64,000 nt of DNA from Henckelia pumila (taxonomy: Eukaryota > Streptophyta > Magnoliopsida > Lamiales > Gesneriaceae). Of the stretch, positions 47,000 through 57,945 are shown in pieces. The position numbers and the translations under genes are program-made. Position 1 is the first letter of the stretch. Each line of letters opens with the position of its first letter. Under the pieces are notes generated by a model. It worked only from the letters and a program-made list of their open reading frames with translations, was not told the DNA's origin and did not search any database. The DNA lies in contig NC_133122.1 of assembly GCF_033568475.1 (NCBI RefSeq), positions 18,284,206 to 18,348,205 on the forward strand, given 5' to 3'.

Positions 47000-47440
47000 G
47001 GTTAAAAAAGTATGATTACTTTGTGAAGTATTTAAAATAAAGGGATGTTGACTATTTATTTTAAAAAACAGGGAGTTGACTCATTTGAATTAAAATTAAA
47101 CCTAATAAATAAATAAATTAAAATAATTAACAATGTCCGCAAAAGAAACGGGAAACCTATAAAAACCTGCAATCTTCTTCATTTTTCTCTTCATCTGGAT
47201 GCTAGTCCTTGAGCTGTGAAAAAAACCTAATCTATTTCAAACATCTTATATTGCTCATTCATCTGTATTTGAAACAAAATTTTATCAAAGTACAAGCGCA
47301 AGTAAGTTTTCTCCATTCTTGTTTTTCAAGAGAGTTTTGTCCATTATTGTTGAATGTAAGCATTTATTTGATTTAAGTCGTTATTCTTTTCATTTAGCAA
47401 GTGCAAATAAAAAAAATGATGTGTTGGAATCTGGGTCGAT
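47000..47440 (+). other. Leader-like region before the palindrome
   Basis: Contains CCTATAAAAACC (about 47157-47169) followed by a pyrimidine-rich leader (CTTCTTCATTTTTCTCTTC) and a splice-donor-like AAGTAAG at 47300. Together with the MULE-type fragment at 57616 this may be the promoter and 5' UTR of the gene split by the Tekay-like insertion. This is inferred from order and orientation only. Confidence 0.35.
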
Positions 47441-47444
47441 TCAA

Positions 47445-47588
47445 GGAACCCAAGATTTGGGTAGCTTGGGTTGACCCAAGCCCTGGGTTTACCCAAAGCT
47501 TGGGTCGACCCAAGCCTTGGGTTGACCCAAGCTCTAGGTTTACCCAGGGCTTGGGTCAACCCAAGCTACCCAAACTTTGGGGGTTCCT
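47445..47588. repeat. Long palindrome of GGGTTGACCCA units
   Basis: Perfect 30-bp arms at 47458-47487 and 47542-47571 (GGGTAGCTTGGGTTGACCCA and onwards) extend imperfectly to 47445 and 47588. The centre consists of more GGGTCGACCCAAGC units that are themselves palindromic. It can fold into a cruciform. Confidence 0.9.
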
Positions 47589-48854
47589 TGTGTAACACCC
47601 GGTATTTTTAATTACGTAAATCCGCCTGCATAATTAGGATATTTAATTATTTAAATTTATGATTTATGGGTTAAATAATTATGTGAATTATTTATGCATG
47701 ATTTAAGTTATTTTTAAGCATTTAACCCATAATTAGTGATTTTTATGATTTTTAGTATTTTTATTATTTAATCGCGTAGACGGGACCGTGGACGGACGAG
47801 ATGACAACTTTCTACCCAAATTATTTTATGAGCCTTTTTGGAGCCTTAAAATATTATTTTGAGTTTTATTATCTCAAAATTTTAAGTATTTAATTTTATT
47901 TAATTTTAGGGGTCATTTTTATCCAAAAAATTAGTCAAAATATTGACTTTTTAGTATTTTTAAAATTCCCCTAAATTATTATTTCGAGATTTTTATTTAG
48001 GTGATCAGTTTTTTTAAATGTTTATTTAAGAGTTTAAGTTGTATATTATTTATTTAAAACCTTTTTATTTTAATTATCTAACCTATATCTTAATTAATAC
48101 AAAATAAAACCTAATATCCCAAACCCTATTCTAGCCGATTGTTTTCCCTCCCATCAGCCGACATCCACCTTCATCTTCTTCTTCTCCATCTAGCCGTCAT
48201 CCAAGGGAAGCCATAGCCAAGAGGTTCGAAGCTCCAAAAGGCCGTATTTTCGTCCCGTCGTCCCGGAACCGTCCCACGCTCGTGTTAAATCCATACCTAC
48301 GGTGAAAGGCATGATTTTTCTTCCCTTTTTATCATTATATCAGTGTATAATATGTAGGCTATGGTAGGCATCGAAACCTTTAACCATTTTTCAGAAAACT
48401 TGTTGAAAGGTTGTGTTTGCACGCATGGTTCATGATTCACGAAAGTTTTGTTGGCATGGCTTGGTTCGGGGCTGGGGGTTCGGTCAGGTTAGTTCCGCCC
48501 GGACGTGGGCTACGTCCGGGCGGCGGCGCTCCGGCCAGGGGCGGCCGGAGCAGGCCGGCAGCAGCCATAGAACGGCTGCTGCACACGGCCGAGGTCAAGA
48601 GGGAGGCTAGGGTTCGGGTCTAGGGTTTCTGATGGTTCCGGGTCGGGTCTTGGGTCCGGGTCGGGTCTAAAATAATATGGGTTAAGTTAAGTGGGTCCGG
48701 GTCCGGGTTATTTTAATTGGGCTCGGGTATTTTTATTTTTAAGTTTTTAAGTTAATTAGGAATTAAATGGACTAATTAAATTCCCAAAAATTTAATTAGT
48801 ACCATTTAATTTATTTGGGCTCCATTAAATTATTTTGGGTTAATTTATTTATTT

Positions 48855-49008
48855 TTGGGCTTTTAATAATTTTTATTTAAATTTTTAAGTTGGCCAGAAA
48901 TTTTTATGGGCTTGGGAGCCCATGAAAGTTATTGGGCCAGTTATTGGGCTTTTGGGCCCATTGGGCCAGGGATAGTGTTATTGGGCCTAAGCTAGTGTTA
49001 ATGGGCCA
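48855..49008 (+). promoter_or_regulatory. TGGGCY cluster in the LTR
   Basis: At least six TGGGCC/TGGGCT motifs within about 150 bp (e.g. ATTGGGCCAG, TTTTGGGCCCATTGGGCC), repeated in the 3' LTR (about 56169-56322) and, inverted, in the solo LTR (about 8330-8530). Such site II motifs bind TCP factors in plant promoters; their use by this LTR is inferred. Confidence 0.5.
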
Positions 49009-49267
49009 AGTTTTAAGTTAAAGGGCTTGAGTGTAGGGCCAGCAGTCCAGAACCATCCATGAGAAAATTGCATGTGTCCTGATTATATATTTAATTATTT
49101 TTATGCATTTAAGTTATTTTAATATTTATATGTTGGTAAGAAAATTAAATTAAATATATATGAAGGACACACAATTTATTTAAGTACATGCATTCATGAA
49201 ATCCATTTTTATGCTATGATTTAATTTCTATGGTTGAGCAAATAAAATATTTTAGGTGGAAATTGAA

Positions 49268-49342
49268 GTAGTGTGGCCATTTATGTATGGGCAGTTTCTG
49301 CCATTTATGTATGGGCAGTTTTCTGCCATTTATGTATGGGTG
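49268..49342 (+). repeat. Minisatellite in the LTR, period about 29 bp
   Basis: CCATTTATGTATGGGCAGTT recurs three times (about 49268, 49297 and 49327), the last with GGTGGTT. The same array lies in the 3' LTR. Confidence 0.8.
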
Positions 49343-50059
49343 GTTCGCCACCAGCCTCGTACGATGGTTTCTTAGACTGATCAGTCGCACTATGGGTCAC
49401 ACTTACGGATAGGACCATTCGATGTTAAGAAAATAAATGCTCAACAACTCAAGTATGTATGTTATGTATTATGTTATTTATGTTTATTCAAGTAAGTTAT
49501 GTTATGTAATTTTTAAGCATGCTCATTCATGTATATGTATGTATTAGTATTAAATTGATTTAAATTATTTTAAACCCTTGTTAGTATACATGTTGGGCCT
49601 CTAGGCTCACTACACTGATATGGTGCAGGTGAGTACGTAGAGGAGCAGGTTACTCCTACCGGTGGTGAGGATGTATGAGCAGCGCTGCAGTAGCCCCGTG
49701 ACCGTGACAGCTTCTGAGTCACCATTCTTGAGTTTTATGATACATTTTATTATTTTTAGTGGTCGAGATTTATTGGTATATTTTATTAAGTGTTTTTAGT
49801 GCATGCACACTTTTAATTATTTTATTTACGTAGTACATTTTTAAATTCTAGGGTTGACTCAGATGTTTATTTAATTTAAAGAATGCATTTTATTTAAGTT
49901 TTTAAATTGTTTATTTATTTAGTCATGAATTTATTTTAAGTATTTTATTTAGTGCATATATGTATGGGCATATATGTACATATATTATATTTAGTAGTTA
50001 AAAAAAAAAAAAAGAAATTTCCGCATATTTATTTATTAGAGAGTTAGGGTCGTTTCAGT

Positions 50060-50071
50060 TGGTATCAAAGC
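50060..50071 (+). other. Primer binding site (initiator tRNA-Met)
   Basis: TGGTATCAAAGC lies two bases after the 5' LTR end and matches the initiator-Met primer site with one mismatch. Confidence 0.85.
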
Positions 50072-50242
50072 ACGGTCCTTGGAGGGGTCACTACTGCTAT
50101 GCGAGCTCAGAAATCCACGCTACCGGTCTGTAAGTTTTAATGTTTATAGTATGATTTAAATTTCTAGAATTTAAGTTAGCCTTAATTTTAAACACTTAGT
50201 TATGCAAGGCGATTTACGTAAATAAATATGTGGTGGTGCAGA

Positions 50243-51307
50243 ATGCCTCCCAGACAGGTGAATCGACGTGGGAGACCTCCACATCCGCCTCCACCTCCAC
50301 CGCCACCTCAGCAGCACCCCATGACAGCACTGGAGCAGGCCAGTGCCACGATGATGGCGGGTATTACTGCCTTGCTGGAGCAGCAGGCGGCCCGTCCCAG
50401 ACTGTCCCACGAGGAGGACGTCGCAGAGAGGTTCCAGAAGAAGGGGCCTAAGGAGTTTGTGGGGACCACCGATCCTTTGGTGGCTGAGGGATGGATTCGC
50501 TCTCTTGAGTCCATCTTCGATTATATGGGGATCACAGACACCGACAGGGTGAGCTGTGCTACGTATATGATGAGAGGTGATGCAGCCCTTTGGTGGGAGG
50601 GTGCAGTTAGAGGAGTCCATCTACCTACACTGACGTGGGCTGAGTTCAGGCGTATCTTCTACGCCAAGTATTTCACTGAGGATGTGCGCAGTCGCATGAT
50701 CCGGGAGTTCATGAGTCTCCGTCAGGGGGACAGATCTGTTGTGGAGTACGTGAGCCAGTTTGAGAGGGGCTGTCACTTTGTGCCCATGATTGCTGATAGT
50801 CCGCAGGAGAAGCTGCGACAGTTTGTGGAGGGCCTGAAGGCTGAGATCAGGCATGACGTGCGTATGGCAGACGTCTTTACATATGAGTCTGCAGTCAGCA
50901 GGGTCTTGCGTTCCGAGGAGGGACGGAGGGAGATACAGAGAGAGCAGCAGGGTAAGAGGCAGTTTGTGCAGACAGGGTATCAGCGACCATCTTCGCAGCC
51001 ACCTGCGAAGAAACAGTCTACCGGGCCATCTAAGGGCCCGAATCAGCAGAGGCCTCAGGGGAAGCCACAACAGCAGACTAGGGGCGGGGCCCCTACTCCA
51101 GGGAGATATCCAGTGTGTCCGAAGTGCCAGAAGATGCATTCCGGGCAGTGTCTATTGGGAGCAGGAGTCTGCTATCGTTGCAAGGAGCCAGGGCATCAGA
51201 TTGCCAACTGCCCGCAGAGGCAGAATGTCAGTGGGAGAGTTTATGTGATGCAGGCTGAGGAGGCAGACCCAGATACCTCCTTGATCACCGGTATACCTAA
51301 CCCCTAG
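50243..51307 (+). CDS. Tekay-like Gag (unspliced product, 354 aa)
   Basis: Chosen start MPPRQVNRRGRPP at 50243; an upstream in-frame ATG at 50228 is less likely. A proline-rich N-terminus precedes the retrotransposon gag core (about 75-195; WWEGAVRG, FRRIFYAKYF, EYVSQFERGC). A Gln/Pro/Lys-rich linker follows, then a CPKCQKMHSGQC-type zinc cluster near 291 and a CCHC knuckle CYRCKEPGHQIANC at 310-323. The frame ends at TAG 51305-51307 if the RNA is not spliced. If the intron at 51291 is removed, translation continues in phase into pol. Confidence 0.9.
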   Translation: MPPRQVNRRGRPPHPPPPPPPPQQHPMTALEQASATMMAGITALLEQQAARPRLSHEEDVAERFQKKGPKEFVGTTDPLVAEGWIRSLESIFDYMGITDTDRVSCATYMMRGDAALWWEGAVRGVHLPTLTWAEFRRIFYAKYFTEDVRSRMIREFMSLRQGDRSVVEYVSQFERGCHFVPMIADSPQEKLRQFVEGLKAEIRHDVRMADVFTYESAVSRVLRSEEGRREIQREQQGKRQFVQTGYQRPSSQPPAKKQSTGPSKGPNQQRPQGKPQQQTRGGAPTPGRYPVCPKCQKMHSGQCLLGAGVCYRCKEPGHQIANCPQRQNVSGRVYVMQAEEADPDTSLITGIPNP

Positions 51308-51485
51308 AACTTTTTCAATACTTTGCTTTTGTTTATTATGATTATATCTGAATGCCTGTTGCATGAGTTTAATTATCAGCATGCTAGAATAAGAATTTTG
51401 TTTCTTTGTGATTAGAATTAAGGATTTTAGTGTTTTAACCTTGGGAGCATAGTGGTGTGAATTGTTGGGAATCTTCTGCGTGCAG
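51291..51485 (+). other. Predicted 195-nt intron between gag and protease
   Basis: Donor G/GTATAC at 51290-51291 and acceptor CTGCGTGCAG/GG at 51485-51486. The excised part holds the gag stop codon. Removing it keeps the frame (gag codon finished by GG of the second exon), and the sequence then runs without a stop into the protease ([10 protein letters not shown]). No ATG near the protease start would serve well as an independent start. Splicing was not observed directly. Confidence 0.7.
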
Positions 51486-54400
51486 GGAGAATTCTAGTTG
51501 GAGGCAACTCCACGTTTGCGTTGCTAGATTCAGGAGCCACGCATTCGTTTATCTCCCGGGATTTTATCAGACGGATAGGCATTACACCAGAGGTTGTAGA
51601 CAGTGGTTACGATGTTACCATGCCATCCGGACAGATTATCACTACCACTAGTGTCATCAGGGATCTGGCATTGGAGTTGCAGGGACACTCCATTCGAGCA
51701 GATCTAGTGGTTCTTCCATTGACTGGGTTTGACTTGATTTTGGGTATGGACTGGCTATCAGTTAATAGAGCTTCGATTGATTTCCGACGTAGGACAGTGT
51801 CAGTGAAGCCAGCAGGAGGTGAGATGTTTACTTTCTTTGCATCTCAGTCTAGCAGCATTCCTCAGATGATATCACTTGTTCGTGCGAGGAAACTGTTGCG
51901 CCATGGATGTCAGGGTTTTCTTGCTAGTGTGGTCACTACCTCAGATGTTTCTAGCAGATCTTTATCAGATATAGAGGTGGTACGTGACTATCCAGATGTT
52001 TTTCCTGACGATGTTGCAGGAGTTCCACCAGTGAGAGAGGTGGAGTTCAGTATTGAGTTGTTGCCAGATACTGTGCCTATCTCTAAGGCACCGTATCGAC
52101 TTGCTCCTACAGAGATGAGAGAGTTGAAGGAGCAGATTCAGGAGCTGTTGGAGAAGGGCTTTGTTCGCCCTAGCTTTTCTCCATGGGGAGCTCCAGTGTT
52201 GTTTGTGAAGAAGAAGGACGGCAGCATGAGATTGTGCATTGACTACCGAGAGCTCAACAGAGTCACAGTGAAGAATAAGTATCCGCTACCGAGGATAGAG
52301 GATTTATTCGATCAGTTGCAGGGAGCTTCGGTATTCTCCAAGATCGATCTGCGATCTGGTTACCATCAGCTGAGAGTCAGAGATTCAGACGTGTCTAAGA
52401 CTGCCTTTAGGACACGGTATGGACACTATGAGTTTTTGGTGATGACCTTTGGGTTGACCAATGCTCCAGCAGTTTTTATGGATCTCATGCATCGTGTCTT
52501 CCAGCCGTATCTAGATCAGTTTGTCATTGTATTCATTGATGACATATTGATCTACTCGAGGAGCATTGAGGAGCATACACAGCATTTGCATACAGCCTTG
52601 CAGACTTTGAGGGAGCATCGACTGTTTGCTAAGTTCAGTAAGTGTGAGTTTTGGTTGGAGCAGGTGGCGTTTCTAGGCCACATTATTTCTAGAGATGGGA
52701 TTGCAGTGGATCAGTCCAAGGTGCAGGCAGTGAGGGATTGGGGGATTCCAAAGAATGCTTTGGAGATTCGTAGCTTCTTGGGTTTAGCAGGATACTATAG
52801 GAAGTTCATCAAGGGTTTTTCCTCTATTGCAGTACCCTTGACTTCCTTGACCAAGAAGAACGCGAAGTATAGTTGGAGTCCAGATTGTCAGAGGAGCTTT
52901 GATCAGCTGAAGGATGCACTTACTTCAGCACCTGTGTTAGCTATGACAGTGCCACATGAGGAGTTAGTGGTGTACACCGACGCGTCCAAGCTTGGTTTGG
53001 GCGCAGTACTTATGCAGAGTGGCAGAGTTATCGCATACGCGTCGCGACAGTTGAAGATTCATGAGCAGAACTATCCGACGCATGATTTGGAGCTTGCAGC
53101 AGTGGTATTCGCGTTGAAAATCTGGAGGCACTATCTTTACGGCGAGAAGTGCAAGATTTTCACCGACCACAAGAGCCTCAAATACTTCTTCACCCAGAAG
53201 GAGTTGAACATGAGGCAGCGCAGATGGCTTGAGCTTGTTAAGGACTACGACTGTGACATTAGCTACCATCCGGGTAAGGCTAATGTGGTAGCAGATGCTT
53301 TGAGTCGAAAGTCGTCAGTGGTATCATGTTTGACTGTACAGTTACCACTACAGACCGAGATTCAGAGGTTTGGTTTGGAGTGCTATCCGAGAGGCTATGC
53401 ACCGAGCTTGTCAGTGTTGACGGTGCAGCCAGTTTTGAGAGATCGGATTAGAGAGGGACAGTCCACTGATGAGGAGCTACAGCGATGGAGACAGAGAGAT
53501 GAGGCCAGAGGTAGTCTCTTGTATACAGTGGAGGATGGCATCGTTCAGTACCGTGGGAGGATGTGGGTACCGAACGTTGATCAGTTGAGAGCCGAGATTC
53601 TAGCAGAGGCTCATGCATCTCCGTACTCCATTCACCCCGGAAGTACGAAGATGTACCGAGACTTACAGTTATTGTATTGGTGGCCCGGGATGAAGAGTGA
53701 CATCGGGAGAGTGGTGTCAGAGTGCCTGACTTGTCAGCAAGTCAAAGCAGAGCATCAACGTCCAGCAGGACTTCTTAGACCTCTCCCCATTCCGGAATGG
53801 AAGTGGGAGAATATTACGATGGACTTTGTAGTTGGCTTACCGAGGAGTACCAGAGGGTGTACAGCGATTTGGGTGATTGTGGATAGACTCACCAAGTCAG
53901 CTCATTTCTTGCCGGTAAGGACTACTTACACTTTGACACAGTATGCAGAGCTTTACGTCAGAGATATTGTTAGACTGCATGGCATACCAGTGTCTATCGT
54001 GTCAGACAGAGATCCGAGGTTCACCTCAGCGTTTTGGAAGAGTCTGCACACAGCTTTGGGGACTAGACTTTTGTTCAGTACAGCTTTTCATCCCCAGACA
54101 GATGGTCAGTCCGAGAGAGTGATCCAGGTTCTCGAGGATCTTCTGAGAGCTTGTGTTATCGATTTTCGAGGATCATGGGAGACTAGACTGCCTTTAGTGG
54201 AGTTTACCTATAACAACAGCTTTCAGTCGTCTATAGGTATGGCTCCATATGCAGCACTTTATGGGAGGAGATGCAGATCTCCGGTGCATTGGGATGAGGT
54301 TGGTGAGAGGATTTTGTTGGGTCCAGAGATTGTGCAGCAGACAGCTGACATAGTGACGCAGATTCGAGACAGGATGAGGACAGCGCAGAGTCGGCAGAAG

Positions 54401-54859
54401 AGTTATGCAGATGCCAGACGACGCGATTTGGAGTTCGCGGTGGGTGATCACGTATTCTTGAAGGTGTCACCTATGAAGAGAGTTGCGCGTTTTGGACGGA
54501 GAGGCAAGCTGAATCCGAGATACATAGGGCCATTCGAGATCTTGGAGCGAGTTGGCACGTTGGCCTATCGTTTAGCTCTACCTCCAGGGCTAGCGGCAGT
54601 GCACAACGTTTTCCATGTATCCATGCTTCGGAGATATGTCTCCAACCCGTCGCATGTGTTGGATTTCGAGCCCTTACAGCTGCCACCAGATCTTGTATAC
54701 GAGGAGAGACCAGTGCGGATCTTGGCTAGGGAGGAGCGGAGGCTTAGGACGCGGGTCATACCGATGGTCAGAGTCCAGTGGCTGAATCACTCGGAGGAGG
54801 AAGCTACTTGGGAGACCGAGGCAGATATGAGGACTCGCTACCCGGAGTTGTTCGGGTAA
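51486..54859 (+). CDS. Tekay-like Pol (protease, RT, RNase H, integrase, chromodomain)
   Basis: Continuous frame from the predicted acceptor at 51486 to TAA at 54857-54859; the first internal ATG is at 51521. Domains in residues from 51521: protease at the N-terminus (LDSGATHSF); RT about 175-400 with [10 protein letters not shown] near 340; RNase H about 480-600 ([23 protein letters not shown]); integrase about 690-960 with an HHCC zinc finger ([20 protein letters not shown]...CLTC) and core motifs [32 protein letters not shown]-terminal chromodomain-like end ([14 protein letters not shown]). All visible catalytic motifs are intact. The chromodomain targets insertion to heterochromatin in related elements. 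Expression as Gag-Pol would need the predicted splicing or an unusual start. Confidence 0.92.
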
Positions 54860-54890
54860 GTACTTTAATTTCGAGGACGAAATTCAATTT

Positions 54891-54903
54891 AAGGAGGGGA
54901 GAA
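54891..54903 (+). other. Polypurine tract of the Tekay-like element
   Basis: AAGGAGGGGAGAA ends one base before the 3' LTR at 54905. Confidence 0.88.
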
Positions 54904-54904
54904 T

Positions 54905-57373
54905 TGTAACACCCGGTATTTTTAATTACGTAAATCCGCCTGCATAATTAGGATATTTAATTATTTAAATTTATGATTTATGGGTTAAATAATTATGTGA
55001 ATTATTTATGCATGATTTAAGTTATTTTTAAGCATTTAACCCATAATTAGTGATTTTTATGATTTTTAGTATTTTTATTATTTAATCGCGTAGACGGGAC
55101 CGTGGACGGACGAGATGACAACTTTCTACCCAAATTATTTTATGAGCCTTTTTGGAGCCTTAAAATATTATTTTGAGTTTTATTATCTCAAAATTTTAAG
55201 TATTTAATTTTATTTAATTTTAGGGGTCATTTTTATCCAAAAAATTAGTCAAAATATTGACTTTTTAGTATTTTTAAAATTCCCCTAAATTATTATTTCG
55301 AGATTTTTATTTAGGTGATCAGTTTTTTTAAATGTTTATTTAAGAGTTTAAGTTGTATATTATTTATTTAAAACCTTTTTATTTTAATTATCTAACCTAT
55401 ATCTTAATTAATACAAAATAAAACCTAATATCCCAAACCCTATTCTAGCCGATTGTTTTCCCTCCCATCAGCCGACATCCACCTTCATCTTCTTCTTCTC
55501 CATCTAGCCGTCATCCAAGGGAAGCCATAGCCAAGAGGTTCGAAGCTCCAAAAGGCCGTATTTTCGTCCCGTCGTCCCGGAACCGTCCCACGCTCGTGTT
55601 AAATCCATACCTACGGTGAAAGGCATGATTTTTCTTCCCTTTTTATCATTATATCAGTGTATAATATGTAGGCTATGGTAGGCATCGAAACCTTTAACCA
55701 TTTTTCAGAAAACTTGTTGAAAGGTTGTGTTTGCACGCATGGTTCATGATTCACGAAAGTTTTGTTGGCATGGCTTGGTTCGGGGCTGGGGGTTCGGTCA
55801 GGTTAGTTCCGCCCGGACGTGGGCTACGTCCGGGCGGCGGCGCTCCGGCCAGGGGCGGCCGGAGCAGGCCGGCAGCAGCCATAGAACGGCTGCTGCACAC
55901 GGCCGAGGTCAAGAGGGAGGCTAGGGTTCGGGTCTAGGGTTTCTGATGGTTCCGGGTCGGGTCTTGGGTCCGGGTCGGGTCTAAAATAATATGGGTTAAG
56001 TTAAGTGGGTCCGGGTCCGGGTTATTTTAATTGGGCTCGGGTATTTTTATTTTTAAGTTTTTAAGTTAATTAGGAATTAAATGGACTAATTAAATTCCCA
56101 AAAATTTAATTAGTACCATTTAATTTATTTGGGCTCCATTAAATTATTTTGGGTTAATTTATTTATTTTTGGGCTTTTAATAATTTTTATTTAAATTTTT
56201 AAGTTGGCCAGAAATTTTTATGGGCTTGGGAGCCCATGAAAGTTATTGGGCCAGTTATTGGGCTTTTGGGCCCATTGGGCCAGGGATAGTGTTATTGGGC
56301 CTAAGCTAGTGTTAATGGGCCAAGTTTTAAGTTAAAGGGCTTGAGTGTAGGGCCAGCAGTCCAGAACCATCCATGAGAAAATTGCATGTGTCCTGATTAT
56401 ATATTTAATTATTTTTATGCATTTAAGTTATTTTAATATTTATATGTTGGTAAGAAAATTAAATTAAATATATGAAGGACACACAATTTATTTAAGTACA
56501 TGCATTCATGAAATCCATTTTTATGCTATGATTTAATTTCTATGGTTGAGCAAATAAAATATTTTAGGTGGAAATTGAAGTAGTGTGGCCATTTATGTAT
56601 GGGCAGTTTCTGCCATTTATGTATGGGCAGTTTTCTGCCATTTATGTATGGGTGGTTCGCCACCAGCCTCGTACGATGGTTTCTTAGACTGATCAGTCGC
56701 ACTATGGGTCACACTTACGGATAGGACCATTCGATGTTAAGAAAATAAATGCTCAACAACTCAAGTATGTATGTTATGTATTATGTTATTTATGTTTATT
56801 CAAGTAAGTTATGTTATGTAATTTTTAAGCATGCTCATTCATGTATATGTATGTATTAGTATTAAATTGATTTAAATTATTTTAAACCCTTGTTAGTATA
56901 CATGTTGGGCCTCTAGGCTCACTACACTGATATGGTGCAGGTGAGTACGTAGAGGAGCAGGTTACTCCTACCGGTGGTGAGGATGTATGAGCAGCGCTGC
57001 AGTAGCCCCGTGACCGTGACAGCTTCTGAGTCACCATTCTTGAGTTTTATGATACATTTTATTATTTTTAGTGGTCGAGATTTATTGGTATATTTTATTA
57101 AGTGTTTTTAGTGCATGCACACTTTTAATTATTTTATTTACGTAGTACATTTTTAAATTCTAGGGTTGACTCAGATGTTTATTTAATTTAAAGAATGCAT
57201 TTTATTTAAGTTTTTAAATTGTTTATTTATTTAGTCATGAATTTATTTTAAGTATTTTATTTAGTGCATATATGTATGGGCATATATGTACATATATTAT
57301 ATTTAGTAGTTTAAAAAAAAAAAAAAAAAAAATTTTCCGCATATTTATTTATTAGAGAGTTAGGGTCGTTTCA
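54905..57373 (+). repeat. 3' LTR of the Tekay-like element
   Basis: 2469 bp, nearly identical to the 5' LTR. It lacks one TA in AAATATATATGAAGG and has a longer, uninterrupted A run near 57312-57332. Confidence 0.96.
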
Positions 57374-57615
57374 CCTTGGGTTGACCCAGGGTGATCCAAG
57401 CCTTGGGTCAACCCAATGAGTTTTGGGTCGACCATGGTTGACCCAAAATTCATGGCCAAAACTCTTTTGGTTAACTATAGGTAGTTCTTGTTATTTTGTA
57501 CCCAGAACTCTTTTGGTTGACCATGGGTAGATCATAGACAGAGCATGTAGTGTTCTTGTTATTTTTTGTGATTAAAATAGTTTTATTCTTATAATTTATG
57601 TGAATTTTGTAGGTT
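57374..57615 (+). other. Intron-like sequence with GGGTTGACCCA repeats
   Basis: Continues the palindromic repeat interrupted by the retrotransposon (TTGGGTTGACCCAGGG..., CCAAAACTCTTTTGGTT) and ends in TTTTGTAG, a plausible acceptor before the MULE-type frame at 57616. Confidence 0.4.
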
Positions 57616-57945
57616 ATGCCTACGGTAATCGTTGTTCATTTCGATGGTAGATGGGAAGCGAGTGAAGAAAACGTATATAAATGGAATCCCGGATCGAATT
57701 CAAAGTTTGCTGTTATTCCAGTATATGATGATTTTTTTTCTTCTTGAAAATTTAAATCGTGAACTATATAGAGCTGAGAAAATAGAAGAGTCTGCCAACC
57801 TGAGGTTGAGTTACCTTCTAGAGTTGTCGTGCAACATTCAACCGATTTATATAAAGAATGATCAAGATTTGAAAGCATATCTATATTTTGGTTGTCCGAA
57901 AATGAGGCCAGTGGATTATATAACTCGAAAGATTATATATTAAAA
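57616..57945 (+). pseudogene. Mutator-like (MULE) N-terminal domain fragment, frameshifted
   Basis: From ATG 57616 the frame reads VIVVHFDGRWEASEE, YKWNPGSNSKFAVIPV and stops after a run of eight T (57732-57739). The adjacent frame then continues with LLENLNRELYR, LRLSYLLELSCNIQPIYIKN and DQDLKAYLYF. The pattern V..DG.W, a SKF..IPV step, L.L.YLL and I.ND.DLKAYL is that of the PB1-like N-terminal region of plant MuDR-type proteins. No transposase core or zinc finger follows; a satellite array starts instead. The frameshift makes it non-functional. Confidence 0.55.

Larger units (their letters stand above)
47591..50057 (+). repeat. 5' LTR of the Tekay-like element
   Basis: 2467 bp, TGTAACACCC...GTCGTTTCA. 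It contains a GC-rich block (about 48470-48670) with an open frame that I regard as non-coding, a TGGGCC-motif cluster and a short minisatellite. The solo LTR at 7275-20424 is an older copy. Confidence 0.96.
47591..57373 (+). mobile_element. Full-length Ty3/gypsy Tekay-like chromovirus retrotransposon
   Basis: Complete 9783-bp element: LTR 47591-50057, primer site TGGTATCAAAGC, gag, pol with chromodomain-like end, polypurine tract, LTR 54905-57373. The target duplication CCTTG (47586-47590, 57374-57378) is perfect. By eye the 2.47 kb LTRs differ only by one TA unit and in the length/composition of an A run, with no other substitution noticed, so insertion is very recent. Domain order protease-RT-RNase H-integrase defines Ty3/gypsy, and the integrase C-terminal motif ([10 protein letters not shown]...) is that of the Tekay/Del lineage. 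The coding region is intact except for an apparent intron at 51291-51485. Confidence 0.95.

Noticed and set aside
48411..48623. Open frame in the GC-rich part of the Tekay-like LTR (repeated at 55725-55937; antisense counterpart at 8605-9015)
   Set aside because: It lies wholly inside the LTR, has low-complexity Gly/Arg/Pro composition, and its frame is conserved only because the LTR copies are near-identical; the older solo LTR does not keep the same frame cleanly.
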